Positions 1-5,792 of a DNA stretch of 7,710 nucleotides are shown here, in pieces. The notes under the pieces are model-generated. The model was not told where the DNA came from, did not search any database, and saw nothing but the letters and a program-made list of their open reading frames with translations. Position 1 is the stretch's first letter, and each line of letters starts with the position of its first letter. Source of the stretch: Candidatus Margulisiibacteriota bacterium (lineage in GTDB: Bacteria > Margulisbacteria > WOR-1 > O2-12-FULL-45-9); contig JASEHX010000061.1 of NCBI GenBank assembly GCA_030018645.1, positions 1-7,710 on the forward strand, read 5' to 3'. A program made the translations under genes and the position numbers.

Positions 1-1302
1 GAAATGTTATCCCGTTTCAAGAGCAAAAAAGAACAAATTAAAATTGTTAAGTCATTAGCCGAGGGCGGGATTGACATTGTCATTGGGACGCATCGATTAT
101 TATCCCGGGATATCCAATTTAGAGATTTAGGGCTCCTGGTATTAGACGAAGAACAGCGCTTCGGCGTAGCGCACAAAGAAAAATTAAAAAGGTTAAAGAA
201 AACCGTAGACGTGCTCACGTTAACTGCTACGCCGATCCCACGAACGCTCTATTTATCCTTAGCCGGCGTGCGGGAGATGAGCATCATCAATACCCCGCCG
301 GTTGACCGCTCTCCCATCCGCACCTATGTTTTACCCTGGAACGAGGCAGTAATTAAAGAATCTATCCGTCGGGAAATGGACAGGGGCGGGCAGACTTTTT
401 TCCTGCACAATGCGGTGGAATCAATTGAAGGGATGGCGGCTAAGATCAAACGGCTTGTCCCGGCGGCTAAAGTGGCCATTGGCCACGGCCAAATGGCCGA
501 AAAACAGCTCGAAAAGACCATGCTCCAATTTTTGGAGCGCCAATATGATGTTTTGGTCTGTACCACTATTATAGAATCGGGTCTAGATATTGCCAATGTC
601 AATACCCTGCTGGTAAACAATGCGGATCGCTTTGGCTTGTCACAGCTTTATCAAATTCGGGGAAGGGTAGGGCGTTCGGCCGCTCGTGCTTATGCTTATC
701 TGTTTTACCAGCCCGAAAAAATTATGACCGAGACCGCTCTGGAGCGGCTAAAAGCCATCCAGGAGTTTACGGCCTTGGGTTCGGGTTATAAATTAGCCAT
801 GCGTGATCTGGAAATTCGGGGTGCCGGGAATCTTTTGGGCGCCCAGCAGTCAGGCCGCATTCTGGATGTAGGGTTTAACCTCTATTGTGAAATGCTGGAG
901 AAAGCGGTCTTAGAAGCCAAAGGGATCAACGAACCTTTGCCGCACGAGATGCTGATTGACCTAAAAGTAGATGCCGGCATCCCAGCGCAATATATCCAAG
1001 ACGACCGCCAGCGGATTGCCCTTTACCGCCGCCTGAATTTTTTAGCATCCAAAGAAGCCATCGCTGATATGCGCCGGGAATTGGTTGACCGCTTTGGCCC
1101 AATTCCTGCTTCACTGGAAAGACTGCTGGCCATTGTTGGGTTAAAGATCAAAGCGGTTAAGACCGGAATACTGGCCATCGAGGAAAAAGGCCATAAAATC
1201 TATTTCACTTACGCCAGCGGGAAGAGGAGATATGTTGAGGTTAAAGGAATGGATAAGATCGGGTTAATAACAAAAGCCCTCATCCGCGTGGGTGAGGGAT
1301 AA
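1..1302 (+). CDS. mfd: Transcription-repair coupling factor Mfd, C-terminal part (5' end outside window)
   Basis: Mfd is the ATP-driven DNA translocase that pushes stalled RNA polymerase off damaged templates and recruits UvrA. The frame is open from the first base, so about 700 N-terminal residues (UvrB-like and RNA-polymerase-binding domains) lie upstream of the window. Counting from the Met at nt 4, visible superfamily 2 helicase motifs are GTHRLL (28-33), the Walker B form DEEQ (48-51), LTATPIPRTL (73-82), and the lobe-2 block CTTIIESGLDI through QIRGRVGRS (about 187-226). The TRCF motif DLEIRGAGNLLG and a C-terminal D7-like region follow. The HGQM and RGRVGRS blocks are typical of Mfd rather than RecG. 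The protein ends roughly 40 residues earlier than my recollection of E. coli Mfd. It converges with a minus-strand operon, leaving only 6 nt between the two stop codons. The identification is secure. Confidence 0.96.
   Translation, partial: EMLSRFKSKKEQIKIVKSLAEGGIDIVIGTHRLLSRDIQFRDLGLLVLDEEQRFGVAHKEKLKRLKKTVDVLTLTATPIPRTLYLSLAGVREMSIINTPPVDRSPIRTYVLPWNEAVIKESIRREMDRGGQTFFLHNAVESIEGMAAKIKRLVPAAKVAIGHGQMAEKQLEKTMLQFLERQYDVLVCTTIIESGLDIANVNTLLVNNADRFGLSQLYQIRGRVGRSAARAYAYLFYQPEKIMTETALERLKAIQEFTALGSGYKLAMRDLEIRGAGNLLGAQQSGRILDVGFNLYCEMLEKAVLEAKGINEPLPHEMLIDLKVDAGIPAQYIQDDRQRIALYRRLNFLASKEAIADMRRELVDRFGPIPASLERLLAIVGLKIKAVKTGILAIEEKGHKIYFTYASGKRRYVEVKGMDKIGLITKALIRVGEG
1266..1298 (-). terminator. 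Candidate intrinsic terminator of the minus-strand three-gene operon
   Basis: Read on the minus strand, CCCTCACCC (1298-1290), loop ACGC (1289-1286) and GGATGAGGG (1285-1277) form a 9-bp stem with one G-U pair and a 4-nt loop. CTTTTGTTATT (1276-1266) follows as a moderately U-rich tail. It begins 11 nt after the stop of the last minus-strand gene. An alternative outer pairing, AGCCCT (1310-1305) with AGGGCT (1280-1275), competes for the same bases. On the plus strand no U-run follows, so it should work in one direction only. It is unusual in lying wholly within the last codons of mfd. Confidence 0.6.
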
Positions 1303-1308
1303 GAAGGG

Positions 1309-1635
1309 CTACTTCCTACAGCTAGCCACGTACTGCCGAATGATTTTTTGGTCGTTGACAACTACCAGCGGTCTGCCTTTGGAGCTTTTAATCACCAGCT
1401 TTTCGGGGGTGACGTCAATATTGCCAAAGCCCGAGTCCTGTCGGGAAGCGTTGGCCAGATAAGCCATCGTCAATAATTTCAAGATTTCCGGGTTTAATTT
1501 ATCGCCAACGAAAATGGTAGGTTCGATAATAAAGTCGGTATGTTTGGCGGCGACAATGGAGGGCTTGCCGTATTTTCGCCAAAAGTTCCTTAGGGCGTCT
1601 TTTAAGTTATCAAGTGCGCTCTTTTCTTGGTTCAT
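1309..1635 (-). CDS. Small unrecognised protein (108 aa), third gene of minus-strand operon
   Basis: I do not recognise this protein family. It is a soluble-looking polypeptide with no signal peptide or membrane segment. The N-terminus (about 1-35) is basic and probably helical (LKDALRNFWRKYGKP). A mixed alpha/beta region follows, with strand-like stretches FIIEPTIFVGD, KLVIKSSKG and RPLVVVND. There is one Cys, three residues from the end. The start is supported by AAGGAG on the minus strand about 10 nt upstream. That ATG overlaps the stop of the preceding gene by 4 nt (ATGA), which suggests translational coupling. The overlap, good SD and downstream terminator make it a real gene, but nothing seen supports a function. 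Confidence 0.8.
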   Translation of the reverse strand: MNQEKSALDNLKDALRNFWRKYGKPSIVAAKHTDFIIEPTIFVGDKLNPEILKLLTMAYLANASRQDSGFGNIDVTPEKLVIKSSKGRPLVVVNDQKIIRQYVASCRK

Positions 1636-2051
1636 GCGACAGATGCTCCTTGCACCGCTTTTTGTTCTACAGCAAAAGCGCGAAATGCTGACCGTAATTC
1701 GGGTATAGCTGAGGTGAGAGCAGCCAACACGGCGAGGGTGGAGCCAGTTTGCTCAATGCCAGCTTTGGGGATCGTATTACTTTCTCCTATTTCTATGCTG
1801 TTTTGTCCAGGTACTTTTAATGGAACCGGTTTTGGGTTAGAGATTACTTCAGCGGTTGCAGTTGAAGTTGTTGGCAAAGAGACACGGCGTTTTACAAAAC
1901 TATGCAGGCCGCCCAATTCTTTTAAGGTTGGGATACTATTAATTAGATCTTTGATTTTATCGCCGCTATACGAAAGAGCATCAAGCAATGCTGTGGCGGC
2001 TTTTGCTTCTACTGTGCGAACTGCACCGGTTACATTTCCTAAACCAGCCAT
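1632..2051 (-). CDS. Small Ala/Thr-rich unrecognised protein (139 aa), second gene of minus-strand operon
   Basis: No family is recognised. The N-terminal third (about 1-50) looks helical and Ala-rich (VEAKAATALLDALSYSG). The middle (about 55-90) is Ser/Thr/Pro-rich and looks disordered (LPTTSTATAEV, NPKPVPLKVPG). The C-terminal third (about 104-139) is again helical and Ala-rich (STLAVLAALTSAIPELRSAF). There is no cysteine, signal peptide or convincing membrane span. On the minus strand AGAGGA lies about 10 nt before the ATG. The gene starts 2 nt after the stop of the previous gene and overlaps the next by 4 nt. Two helical ends joined by a flexible linker would suit an adaptor or structural role, but that is a guess from composition. 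Confidence 0.75.
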   Translation of the reverse strand: MAGLGNVTGAVRTVEAKAATALLDALSYSGDKIKDLINSIPTLKELGGLHSFVKRRVSLPTTSTATAEVISNPKPVPLKVPGQNSIEIGESNTIPKAGIEQTGSTLAVLAALTSAIPELRSAFRAFAVEQKAVQGASVA

Positions 2052-2053
2052 GC

Positions 2054-2317
2054 TTATTTCATCCTCTTTTGCTTAATGTCTTTTTTGATCAGCGATGCTA
2101 AATAGGGCAGATCATTGGGATTTAAATTGAATTTGGTTTGGAAATATTCCACTACGGTTTTGGCTTTTAGCTTGGGGTCGAGGACTGCTTGGTCGTCTTT
2201 GACAATTGGTTCTCCGTCGATACGTAGAAGGGCCAAGAGATCGATAATTTCCATTGGGTTTTTAAACCCGAGGATTTCCAGATTTGGCCCTTGCGGCTTG
2301 TTTTGTACTTGCGCCAT
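2054..2317 (-). CDS. Small unrecognised protein (87 aa), first gene of minus-strand operon
   Basis: No family is recognised. The open frame extends upstream to 2419, but the internal ATG at 2317 is chosen because AAGGGAG lies 6 nt upstream of it, while the longer start would read through the divergent promoter region and nearly reach the start of the response regulator. The resulting protein opens with a polar tail rich in Gln, Asn and Pro (about 1-12). It continues with a Leu/Ile-rich helical region (NPMEIIDLLALLRIDGEP) and ends in a strongly basic tail (IKKDIKQKRMK). It has no signal peptide or membrane segment. It is divergent from the response regulator gene across 117 bp, so shared or linked control is possible. 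The next gene begins 2 nt after its stop. Confidence 0.75.
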   Translation of the reverse strand: MAQVQNKPQGPNLEILGFKNPMEIIDLLALLRIDGEPIVKDDQAVLDPKLKAKTVVEYFQTKFNLNPNDLPYLASLIKKDIKQKRMK

Positions 2318-2323
2318 ATTGCA

Positions 2324-2330
2324 CTCCCTT
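2324..2330 (-). promoter_or_regulatory. Shine-Dalgarno site that sets the start of the 87-aa gene
   Basis: AAGGGAG on the minus strand sits 6 nt before the ATG at 2317. It favours this start over the more upstream ATG at 2419, which would add 34 residues of poor-looking sequence. Confidence 0.7.
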
Positions 2331-2382
2331 ACACTGTATTTATCGTGATAATGAGGCAAAAACTTGCATTGCGCCAATTCAT

Positions 2383-2411
2383 TTGATTTTTTCGGCAATC
2401 TATGCCACAAT
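2383..2411 (+). promoter_or_regulatory. Candidate sigma-70-type promoter for the response regulator operon
   Basis: TTGATT (2383-2388, 4/6 to consensus) and CACAAT (2406-2411, 4/6) are separated by 17 bp. They lie in the divergent intergenic region 2318-2434. A start site near 2418 would give a short leader containing the SD at 2421. Both hexamers are imperfect and consensus use in this organism is unknown. The opposite-strand promoter for the small-gene operon must also lie in this interval, but I see no single convincing -35/-10 pair for it. Confidence 0.3.
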
Positions 2412-2420
2412 CTTGCCATT

Positions 2421-2425
2421 GGAGG
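2421..2425 (+). promoter_or_regulatory. Shine-Dalgarno site that sets the response regulator start
   Basis: GGAGG lies 9 nt before the ATG at 2435. This makes that ATG the start rather than the in-frame ATG at 2402, which would add 11 residues not typical of a receiver N-terminus. Confidence 0.75.
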
Positions 2426-2434
2426 TGCGTCAAT

Positions 2435-2905
2435 ATGGCCAATCCGCTCGTGATGGTAGTAGATGACGAAGTTGATGTTGCCAATGGTATCGCCAATTTG
2501 ATCAAGGATACAAATAAGTACGAGGTTATTACCGCCTATTCTGCCAAAGAAGCCCTTGATAACCTAGCCAAAAATAAAGTCCTATTTGGATTAGGCGGCA
2601 ATAAAGTCCGCTTTATCTTCCTGGACATCAAAATGCCGCAAATGGACGGTTTGGCCTTCCTGGAAAAGATCCGCCATGAGTTCGGTGAAAATATCGGCGT
2701 CAGCATGCTGACGGCCTGGGAAGACGCCGAAAAATGGGAAAAGGCCACTTCCGGGTTTGTGGTCAACTACATCCGCAAGCCCTTCAAATCCGAAGATCTC
2801 TTAAAAACGCTTGAAAATTTCTTCTCCGGCGGCCAAGACCAGATGGTTCTCAAAACCTTCGAGCGGCACATTGCCAAAAAGGAAGAGTTTGGGGAAGGGA
2901 AGTAA
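2435..2905 (+). CDS. Receiver-only (CheY-like) response regulator, 156 aa
   Basis: This is a phospho-receiver protein of a two-component system and should accept phosphate from a histidine kinase that is not encoded here. From the ATG at 2435, the acidic pair plus Glu is D10-D11-E12, the phospho-acceptor is D64 in FIFLDIKMPQMDG, the switch Thr is T93 in MLTAWED, and the conserved Lys is K115 in YIRKPF. All expected catalytic positions are present. The receiver fills about residues 1-130. A charged tail of about 25 residues follows, with no DNA-binding, GGDEF or other output domain. The loop before the phospho-Asp strand carries a few extra residues (LFGLGGNKVR). Cytoplasmic. The next gene starts 21 nt downstream on the same strand, so it is probably co-transcribed with the glycan genes, although without an output domain it cannot itself be a typical transcription factor. 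Confidence 0.93.
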   Translation: MANPLVMVVDDEVDVANGIANLIKDTNKYEVITAYSAKEALDNLAKNKVLFGLGGNKVRFIFLDIKMPQMDGLAFLEKIRHEFGENIGVSMLTAWEDAEKWEKATSGFVVNYIRKPFKSEDLLKTLENFFSGGQDQMVLKTFERHIAKKEEFGEGK

Positions 2906-2926
2906 TGAGAGGCAGGCGCGCCTATT

Positions 2927-3955
2927 ATGAAAAATGGGAAAATATTTTTTCTGCTGGTTTTGGCAATATTCCTTTCTTCCTGCGGCGGGCAAACCGTGAC
3001 TGTTTCTACCACTACCACCACATCAACCAGTACAACCAGTACAACCACTTCAACGGCCACTACCACCAGCACTACCACAACTACTAATAAAATGGACGGC
3101 AATTATACCGGTTGTGCGGTTGGCGCTTACATTAACGGGATGGAAAATATCGGCAGTTTTGAGGCGGCCATTGATAAAAATTTGGCCATTGTCCTCTGGT
3201 ATGTCCATTGGCAAGACCCCTTTCCAACCGCCGATGCCGATGTTGTGTTTGCCAATGGCAGTGTTCCCCTTATCACTTGGGAGCCCTGGATTTCTGGTTT
3301 GCCAAACACACTGGAAGCCATTTCATCCGGCAGTTATGAAGCTTATGTTAGGACATTTCTGCAAGCGGCCAAGGATTGGAGACATCCGCTTTTCCTGCGC
3401 TTTGCCCATGAGATGAACGGCAACTGGTACCCGTGGGACGGAGCGCATAACGGCGCGGCCGCTGGGCCGGCCAATTATATTAATGCTTTCATTTACATAT
3501 ATAATATGCGGCAGCAAATCGGCGCCAGTAATGTTTATTTGGTCTGGTGCCCCAATAATAACAATGTCCCTTCTGAATCTTGGAATACGATTGCGGCTTA
3601 CTACCCCGGCGACCAGTACGTTGACTGGATTGGAATGGACGGCTATAACTGGGGTTATGGCGCTTGGGAAAGTTTTAATACTATTTTTTATGGTGTTTAT
3701 CAAACTTTAACCGCGTTGACTGCCAAGCCGCTCATGATCGGCGAATTTGCTTCGGCCACTCGAGAAGGAAGCCGAGCCGATTGGCTTACCGATACTTTTT
3801 CCAAGGTTGAGAACAACTATCCGCGCATTAAAGCTTTTTGTTGGTTTAATATCAATAAAGAGCGCGATTGGCGCATAACCGGCTATCCATCGGGTGAAGC
3901 CGCGTTTCGCCAGGGAATTTCCCATAGCTATTACATAGAAAGTATGTTACAATAA
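2927..3955 (+). CDS. GH26-like glycoside hydrolase, lipoprotein with Thr/Ser-rich linker
   Basis: Probable surface- or periplasm-anchored endo-acting glycoside hydrolase of the GH26 clan (beta-mannanase-type fold). A short signal peptide (1-18) ends in the lipobox LSSC, so C19 is the expected lipidated residue. A Thr/Ser linker (about 23-53) joins the anchor to the catalytic domain (about 60-335). The acid/base motif is RFAHEMNGNWYPW with E162, and the likely nucleophile is E273 in MIGEFAS. WEPW (118-121), VWCPN and YPGDQYVDWIGMDGYNWG are other GH26-type landmarks. GH26 enzymes are retaining hydrolases acting on beta-mannan and, in some members, beta-1,3/1,4-glucan or xylan; nothing here fixes the substrate. 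The length of 342 aa suits a single-domain enzyme. Its SD is weak (GAGAGG 14 nt or AGG 10 nt upstream). A paralogue lies beyond the permease pair. Confidence 0.85.
   Translation: MKNGKIFFLLVLAIFLSSCGGQTVTVSTTTTTSTSTTSTTTSTATTTSTTTTTNKMDGNYTGCAVGAYINGMENIGSFEAAIDKNLAIVLWYVHWQDPFPTADADVVFANGSVPLITWEPWISGLPNTLEAISSGSYEAYVRTFLQAAKDWRHPLFLRFAHEMNGNWYPWDGAHNGAAAGPANYINAFIYIYNMRQQIGASNVYLVWCPNNNNVPSESWNTIAAYYPGDQYVDWIGMDGYNWGYGAWESFNTIFYGVYQTLTALTAKPLMIGEFASATREGSRADWLTDTFSKVENNYPRIKAFCWFNINKERDWRITGYPSGEAAFRQGISHSYYIESMLQ
2993..3085 (+). repeat. Thr/Ser codon repeat encoding the linker of the GH26-like lipoprotein
   Basis: This is a low-complexity ACN-triplet tract encoding residues 23-53. Residues 27-53 are 20 Thr, 6 Ser and 1 Ala. 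It includes a perfect 9-bp tandem duplication, AACCAGTAC, at 3025-3033 and 3034-3042. Units are multiples of three, so slippage would change linker length but not frame. It looks like a flexible spacer, possibly O-glycosylated, that holds the enzyme away from its lipid anchor. Confidence 0.85.
3945..3953 (+). promoter_or_regulatory. Possible extended -10 element ahead of the first permease
   Basis: TGTTACAAT fits the TGn-TATAAT extended -10 pattern with one hexamer mismatch. No good -35 hexamer is seen 16-18 bp upstream. A start near 3960 would leave a leader of only about 7 nt before the ATG at 3967, which has no visible SD. It overlaps the last codons of the GH26 gene, so it may be coincidence. 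Confidence 0.2.
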
Positions 3956-3966
3956 ATTTTCTGCAC

Positions 3967-4911
3967 ATGAAAAAGAACGGTAAAAGTCTCTGGTACCGCA
4001 TAAAAAGCAATAGTTTTGCTTATTATTTCATCCTGCCGACCCTGCTCGCGATGCTGTTCCTCCATTTGTCGCCGATTGTCCAGGGCATCTACATGTCGTT
4101 CCTCAAGCTTAATCAATTTACCCTTCAGCAGTATTTACTGGCGCCTTTTGTTGGTTTTGAAAATTATTACAAAGTTCTCATTGATGCCCAAAGCCCCATC
4201 CGCATCGGGCTGATCGAAGCAGTGCGCAACACTATTATATATACCGTTGTGGTAACTTTTGGCACTTTGGCCATGGGAATGATAGTGGCATTGATGCTCA
4301 ATCGCAAATTTTTTGGACGTTCCTTGGTGCGTACTTTTTTCCTTTTCCCCTGGATTGTTCCCACTTATGTTACCGGTTTACTATGGGGCATCATTTGGCT
4401 CAAAGAAGGCGGGCTGGTCAATGTCATGCTGGTTGACTGGCTGCACATTTTACCATTCAAACCTTCTTGGCTGTCCGGCCCCAATACCATGTGGGCGATA
4501 ATCATTCCCACTATCTGGCGCTATTGGCCGCTGTCCATGTTAATGCTGTTAGCCGGTTTGCAAACTATCCCCGATGAATTGTACGAGGCGGCCGATATTG
4601 ACGGCGCCAGTCCTTGGCGCAAGTTTTGGATGATTACTTGGCCCATGCTGCGGCCGGTATGGTTCATCTTGATTTTATTTGGTTTAATCTATAATACTTA
4701 TTCATTTAATATTGTGATCATGATGTTTGGCTTTGGGGCGGGGTTCCCGGGCGAGTGGGGCGACCTGATGATGACCAACATTTTCCGCAATTCGTTCCAG
4801 CTCTGGAACTTTGGCACTGGGGCGGCTACTTCGGTTCTGCTGTTAGTGGTTATGATCGCCATTGTCAATGTTTGGTTCCGCTATTTTAAGCAAGCAGAGG
4901 AACTGCGCTGA
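3967..4911 (+). CDS. Sugar ABC transporter permease, MalF/UgpA type (314 aa)
   Basis: Inner-membrane permease of a carbohydrate-uptake ABC importer (CUT1, MalF/UgpA-like half). Six hydrophobic spans are visible, at about residues 18-44, 88-112, 120-145, 174-198, 229-255 and 285-305. The cytoplasmic EAA loop that docks the ATPase begins EAADIDGA at E207 and ends with the ...WP at 226, matching the EAA-x3-G family pattern. The length is normal for a MalF-type subunit without the large periplasmic P2 loop. It starts 11 nt after the GH26 gene and has no clear SD, so it may rely on coupling to upstream translation or on a very short leader. Its stop overlaps the next gene's start (TGATG), as expected for subunits made in equal amounts. 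Import of oligosaccharides released by the flanking hydrolases is inferred from context. Confidence 0.93.
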   Translation: MKKNGKSLWYRIKSNSFAYYFILPTLLAMLFLHLSPIVQGIYMSFLKLNQFTLQQYLLAPFVGFENYYKVLIDAQSPIRIGLIEAVRNTIIYTVVVTFGTLAMGMIVALMLNRKFFGRSLVRTFFLFPWIVPTYVTGLLWGIIWLKEGGLVNVMLVDWLHILPFKPSWLSGPNTMWAIIIPTIWRYWPLSMLMLLAGLQTIPDELYEAADIDGASPWRKFWMITWPMLRPVWFILILFGLIYNTYSFNIVIMMFGFGAGFPGEWGDLMMTNIFRNSFQLWNFGTGAATSVLLLVVMIAIVNVWFRYFKQAEELR

Positions 4912-5786
4912 TGAACCTTTCCTATTACGCCAAGAAGAGGATTACCGATATTATTATCAGCATTATTATGCTGGCCTTGCTGGCGATTACATTGCTGCCC
5001 ATTGGCTGGATGGTATTTTCTTCCCTCAAAAGCTCCACTGATATTGCCATTGGACGGGTAGGGCTTTCGCACAATGTTGAAGGAAAAGTTGATATCCGCT
5101 GGCAAAATTATGTCGATATGTGGAAAAACGTCAACTTTGGTCTCTATCTGCGCAACTCGCTGGTCATTTGCGGATTTACCATGTTCTTTGCCATGGTCTT
5201 TGCCACTTTTGCGGCTTACGCCCTTTCCCGTTTCAAGTTCCCGGGGGCGGACCTTTTCAGCAACGCCACTTTAGCGACGCAGATGATCCCCATGATCATG
5301 TATTTAATCCCCATCTACATAATGTTTGTCAAATTTACCATGATGACGGGCATTCCGGTAAAAGGCACTTTTCCGGGGATTATTTTAATTTACTCCGCCT
5401 GGTTTTTGCCTTTTTCCATCTGGATCCTGCGCGGCTTTTTTGCCGCTATCCCCAAAGAGCTGGAAGAGGCCGCTCTTATTGACGGCTGTTCACGCTTGCG
5501 GGTTTTCTGGCATATCGCGCTTCCTTTGGCTATGCCTGGGATTATCGCTACCGGCATTTATGTGTTCCTCAACGCCTGGGATGAATTGATGTTCGCCTGG
5601 GTTTTAACCAGCGCGGATACCATGACCATTCCGGTCGGCATCCGTTTATTTGTCGGCAATTACCAAAATCGTTTTGACTTGATGATGGCGGCGGCGACAG
5701 TTGCCACTATCCCAGTGGTTGTGTTATTCTTCCTGCTGCAAAGGCATATTGTGCGCGGGTTAACCGCCGGCGCAGTGAAAGGATAA
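4911..5786 (+). CDS. Sugar ABC transporter permease, MalG/UgpE type (291 aa)
   Basis: Partner permease of the CUT1-family importer (MalG/UgpE-like half), in the inner membrane. Six spans are visible, at about residues 13-37, 83-107, 118-142, 152-178, 206-232 and 260-280. The LPIGWMVFSSLK element after the first span and the EAA loop (EAALIDGC starting at E186, ending ALP at 205) are typical of this half. AGAGGA lies 9 nt before the ATG, and the start overlaps the preceding stop by one base. With the upstream permease it should form the heterodimeric channel. The ATPase and solute-binding protein needed for a working importer are not in this window. The substrate is inferred only from the GH26-like neighbours. 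Confidence 0.93.
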   Translation: MNLSYYAKKRITDIIISIIMLALLAITLLPIGWMVFSSLKSSTDIAIGRVGLSHNVEGKVDIRWQNYVDMWKNVNFGLYLRNSLVICGFTMFFAMVFATFAAYALSRFKFPGADLFSNATLATQMIPMIMYLIPIYIMFVKFTMMTGIPVKGTFPGIILIYSAWFLPFSIWILRGFFAAIPKELEEAALIDGCSRLRVFWHIALPLAMPGIIATGIYVFLNAWDELMFAWVLTSADTMTIPVGIRLFVGNYQNRFDLMMAAATVATIPVVVLFFLLQRHIVRGLTAGAVKG

Positions 5787-5792
5787 TTTGAA

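Noticed and set aside
1627..2076. 149-codon plus-strand open frame opposite the small-gene operon
   Set aside because: It lies antisense to genes with good SDs and overlapping stop/start signals, has no SD of its own, and its translation has no recognisable pattern.
2914..2923. Perfect 10-bp palindrome AGGCGCGCCT between the response regulator and the first hydrolase
   Set aside because: It cannot form a hairpin without a loop, has no U-run after it, and a single short palindrome is weak evidence for an operator.
2728..2942. 14-bp direct repeat GAAAAATGGGAAAA near 2728 and 2929
   Set aside because: It is A-rich sequence coding Lys/Trp/Glu in one gene and Lys/Asn/Gly in the other; likely chance and not flanking a mobile unit.
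2767..3102. Minus-strand open frame with a very Val-rich N-terminus, and plus-strand His/Tyr/Asn-rich frame at 2905-3087
   Set aside because: Both are shadows of the ACN repeat encoding the Thr/Ser linker of the real lipoprotein gene read in other frames; no SD or family signal supports them.
2915..3472. Three 8-bp rare-cutter palindromes (GGCGCGCC at 2915, GCGGCCGC at 3455, GGCCGGCC at 3465) within about 560 bp, which could suggest an engineered insert
   Set aside because: Two lie in the GAAAGPAN-coding stretch of the hydrolase and follow from GC-rich Ala/Gly/Pro codons; no vector sequence or cloning scar is seen.
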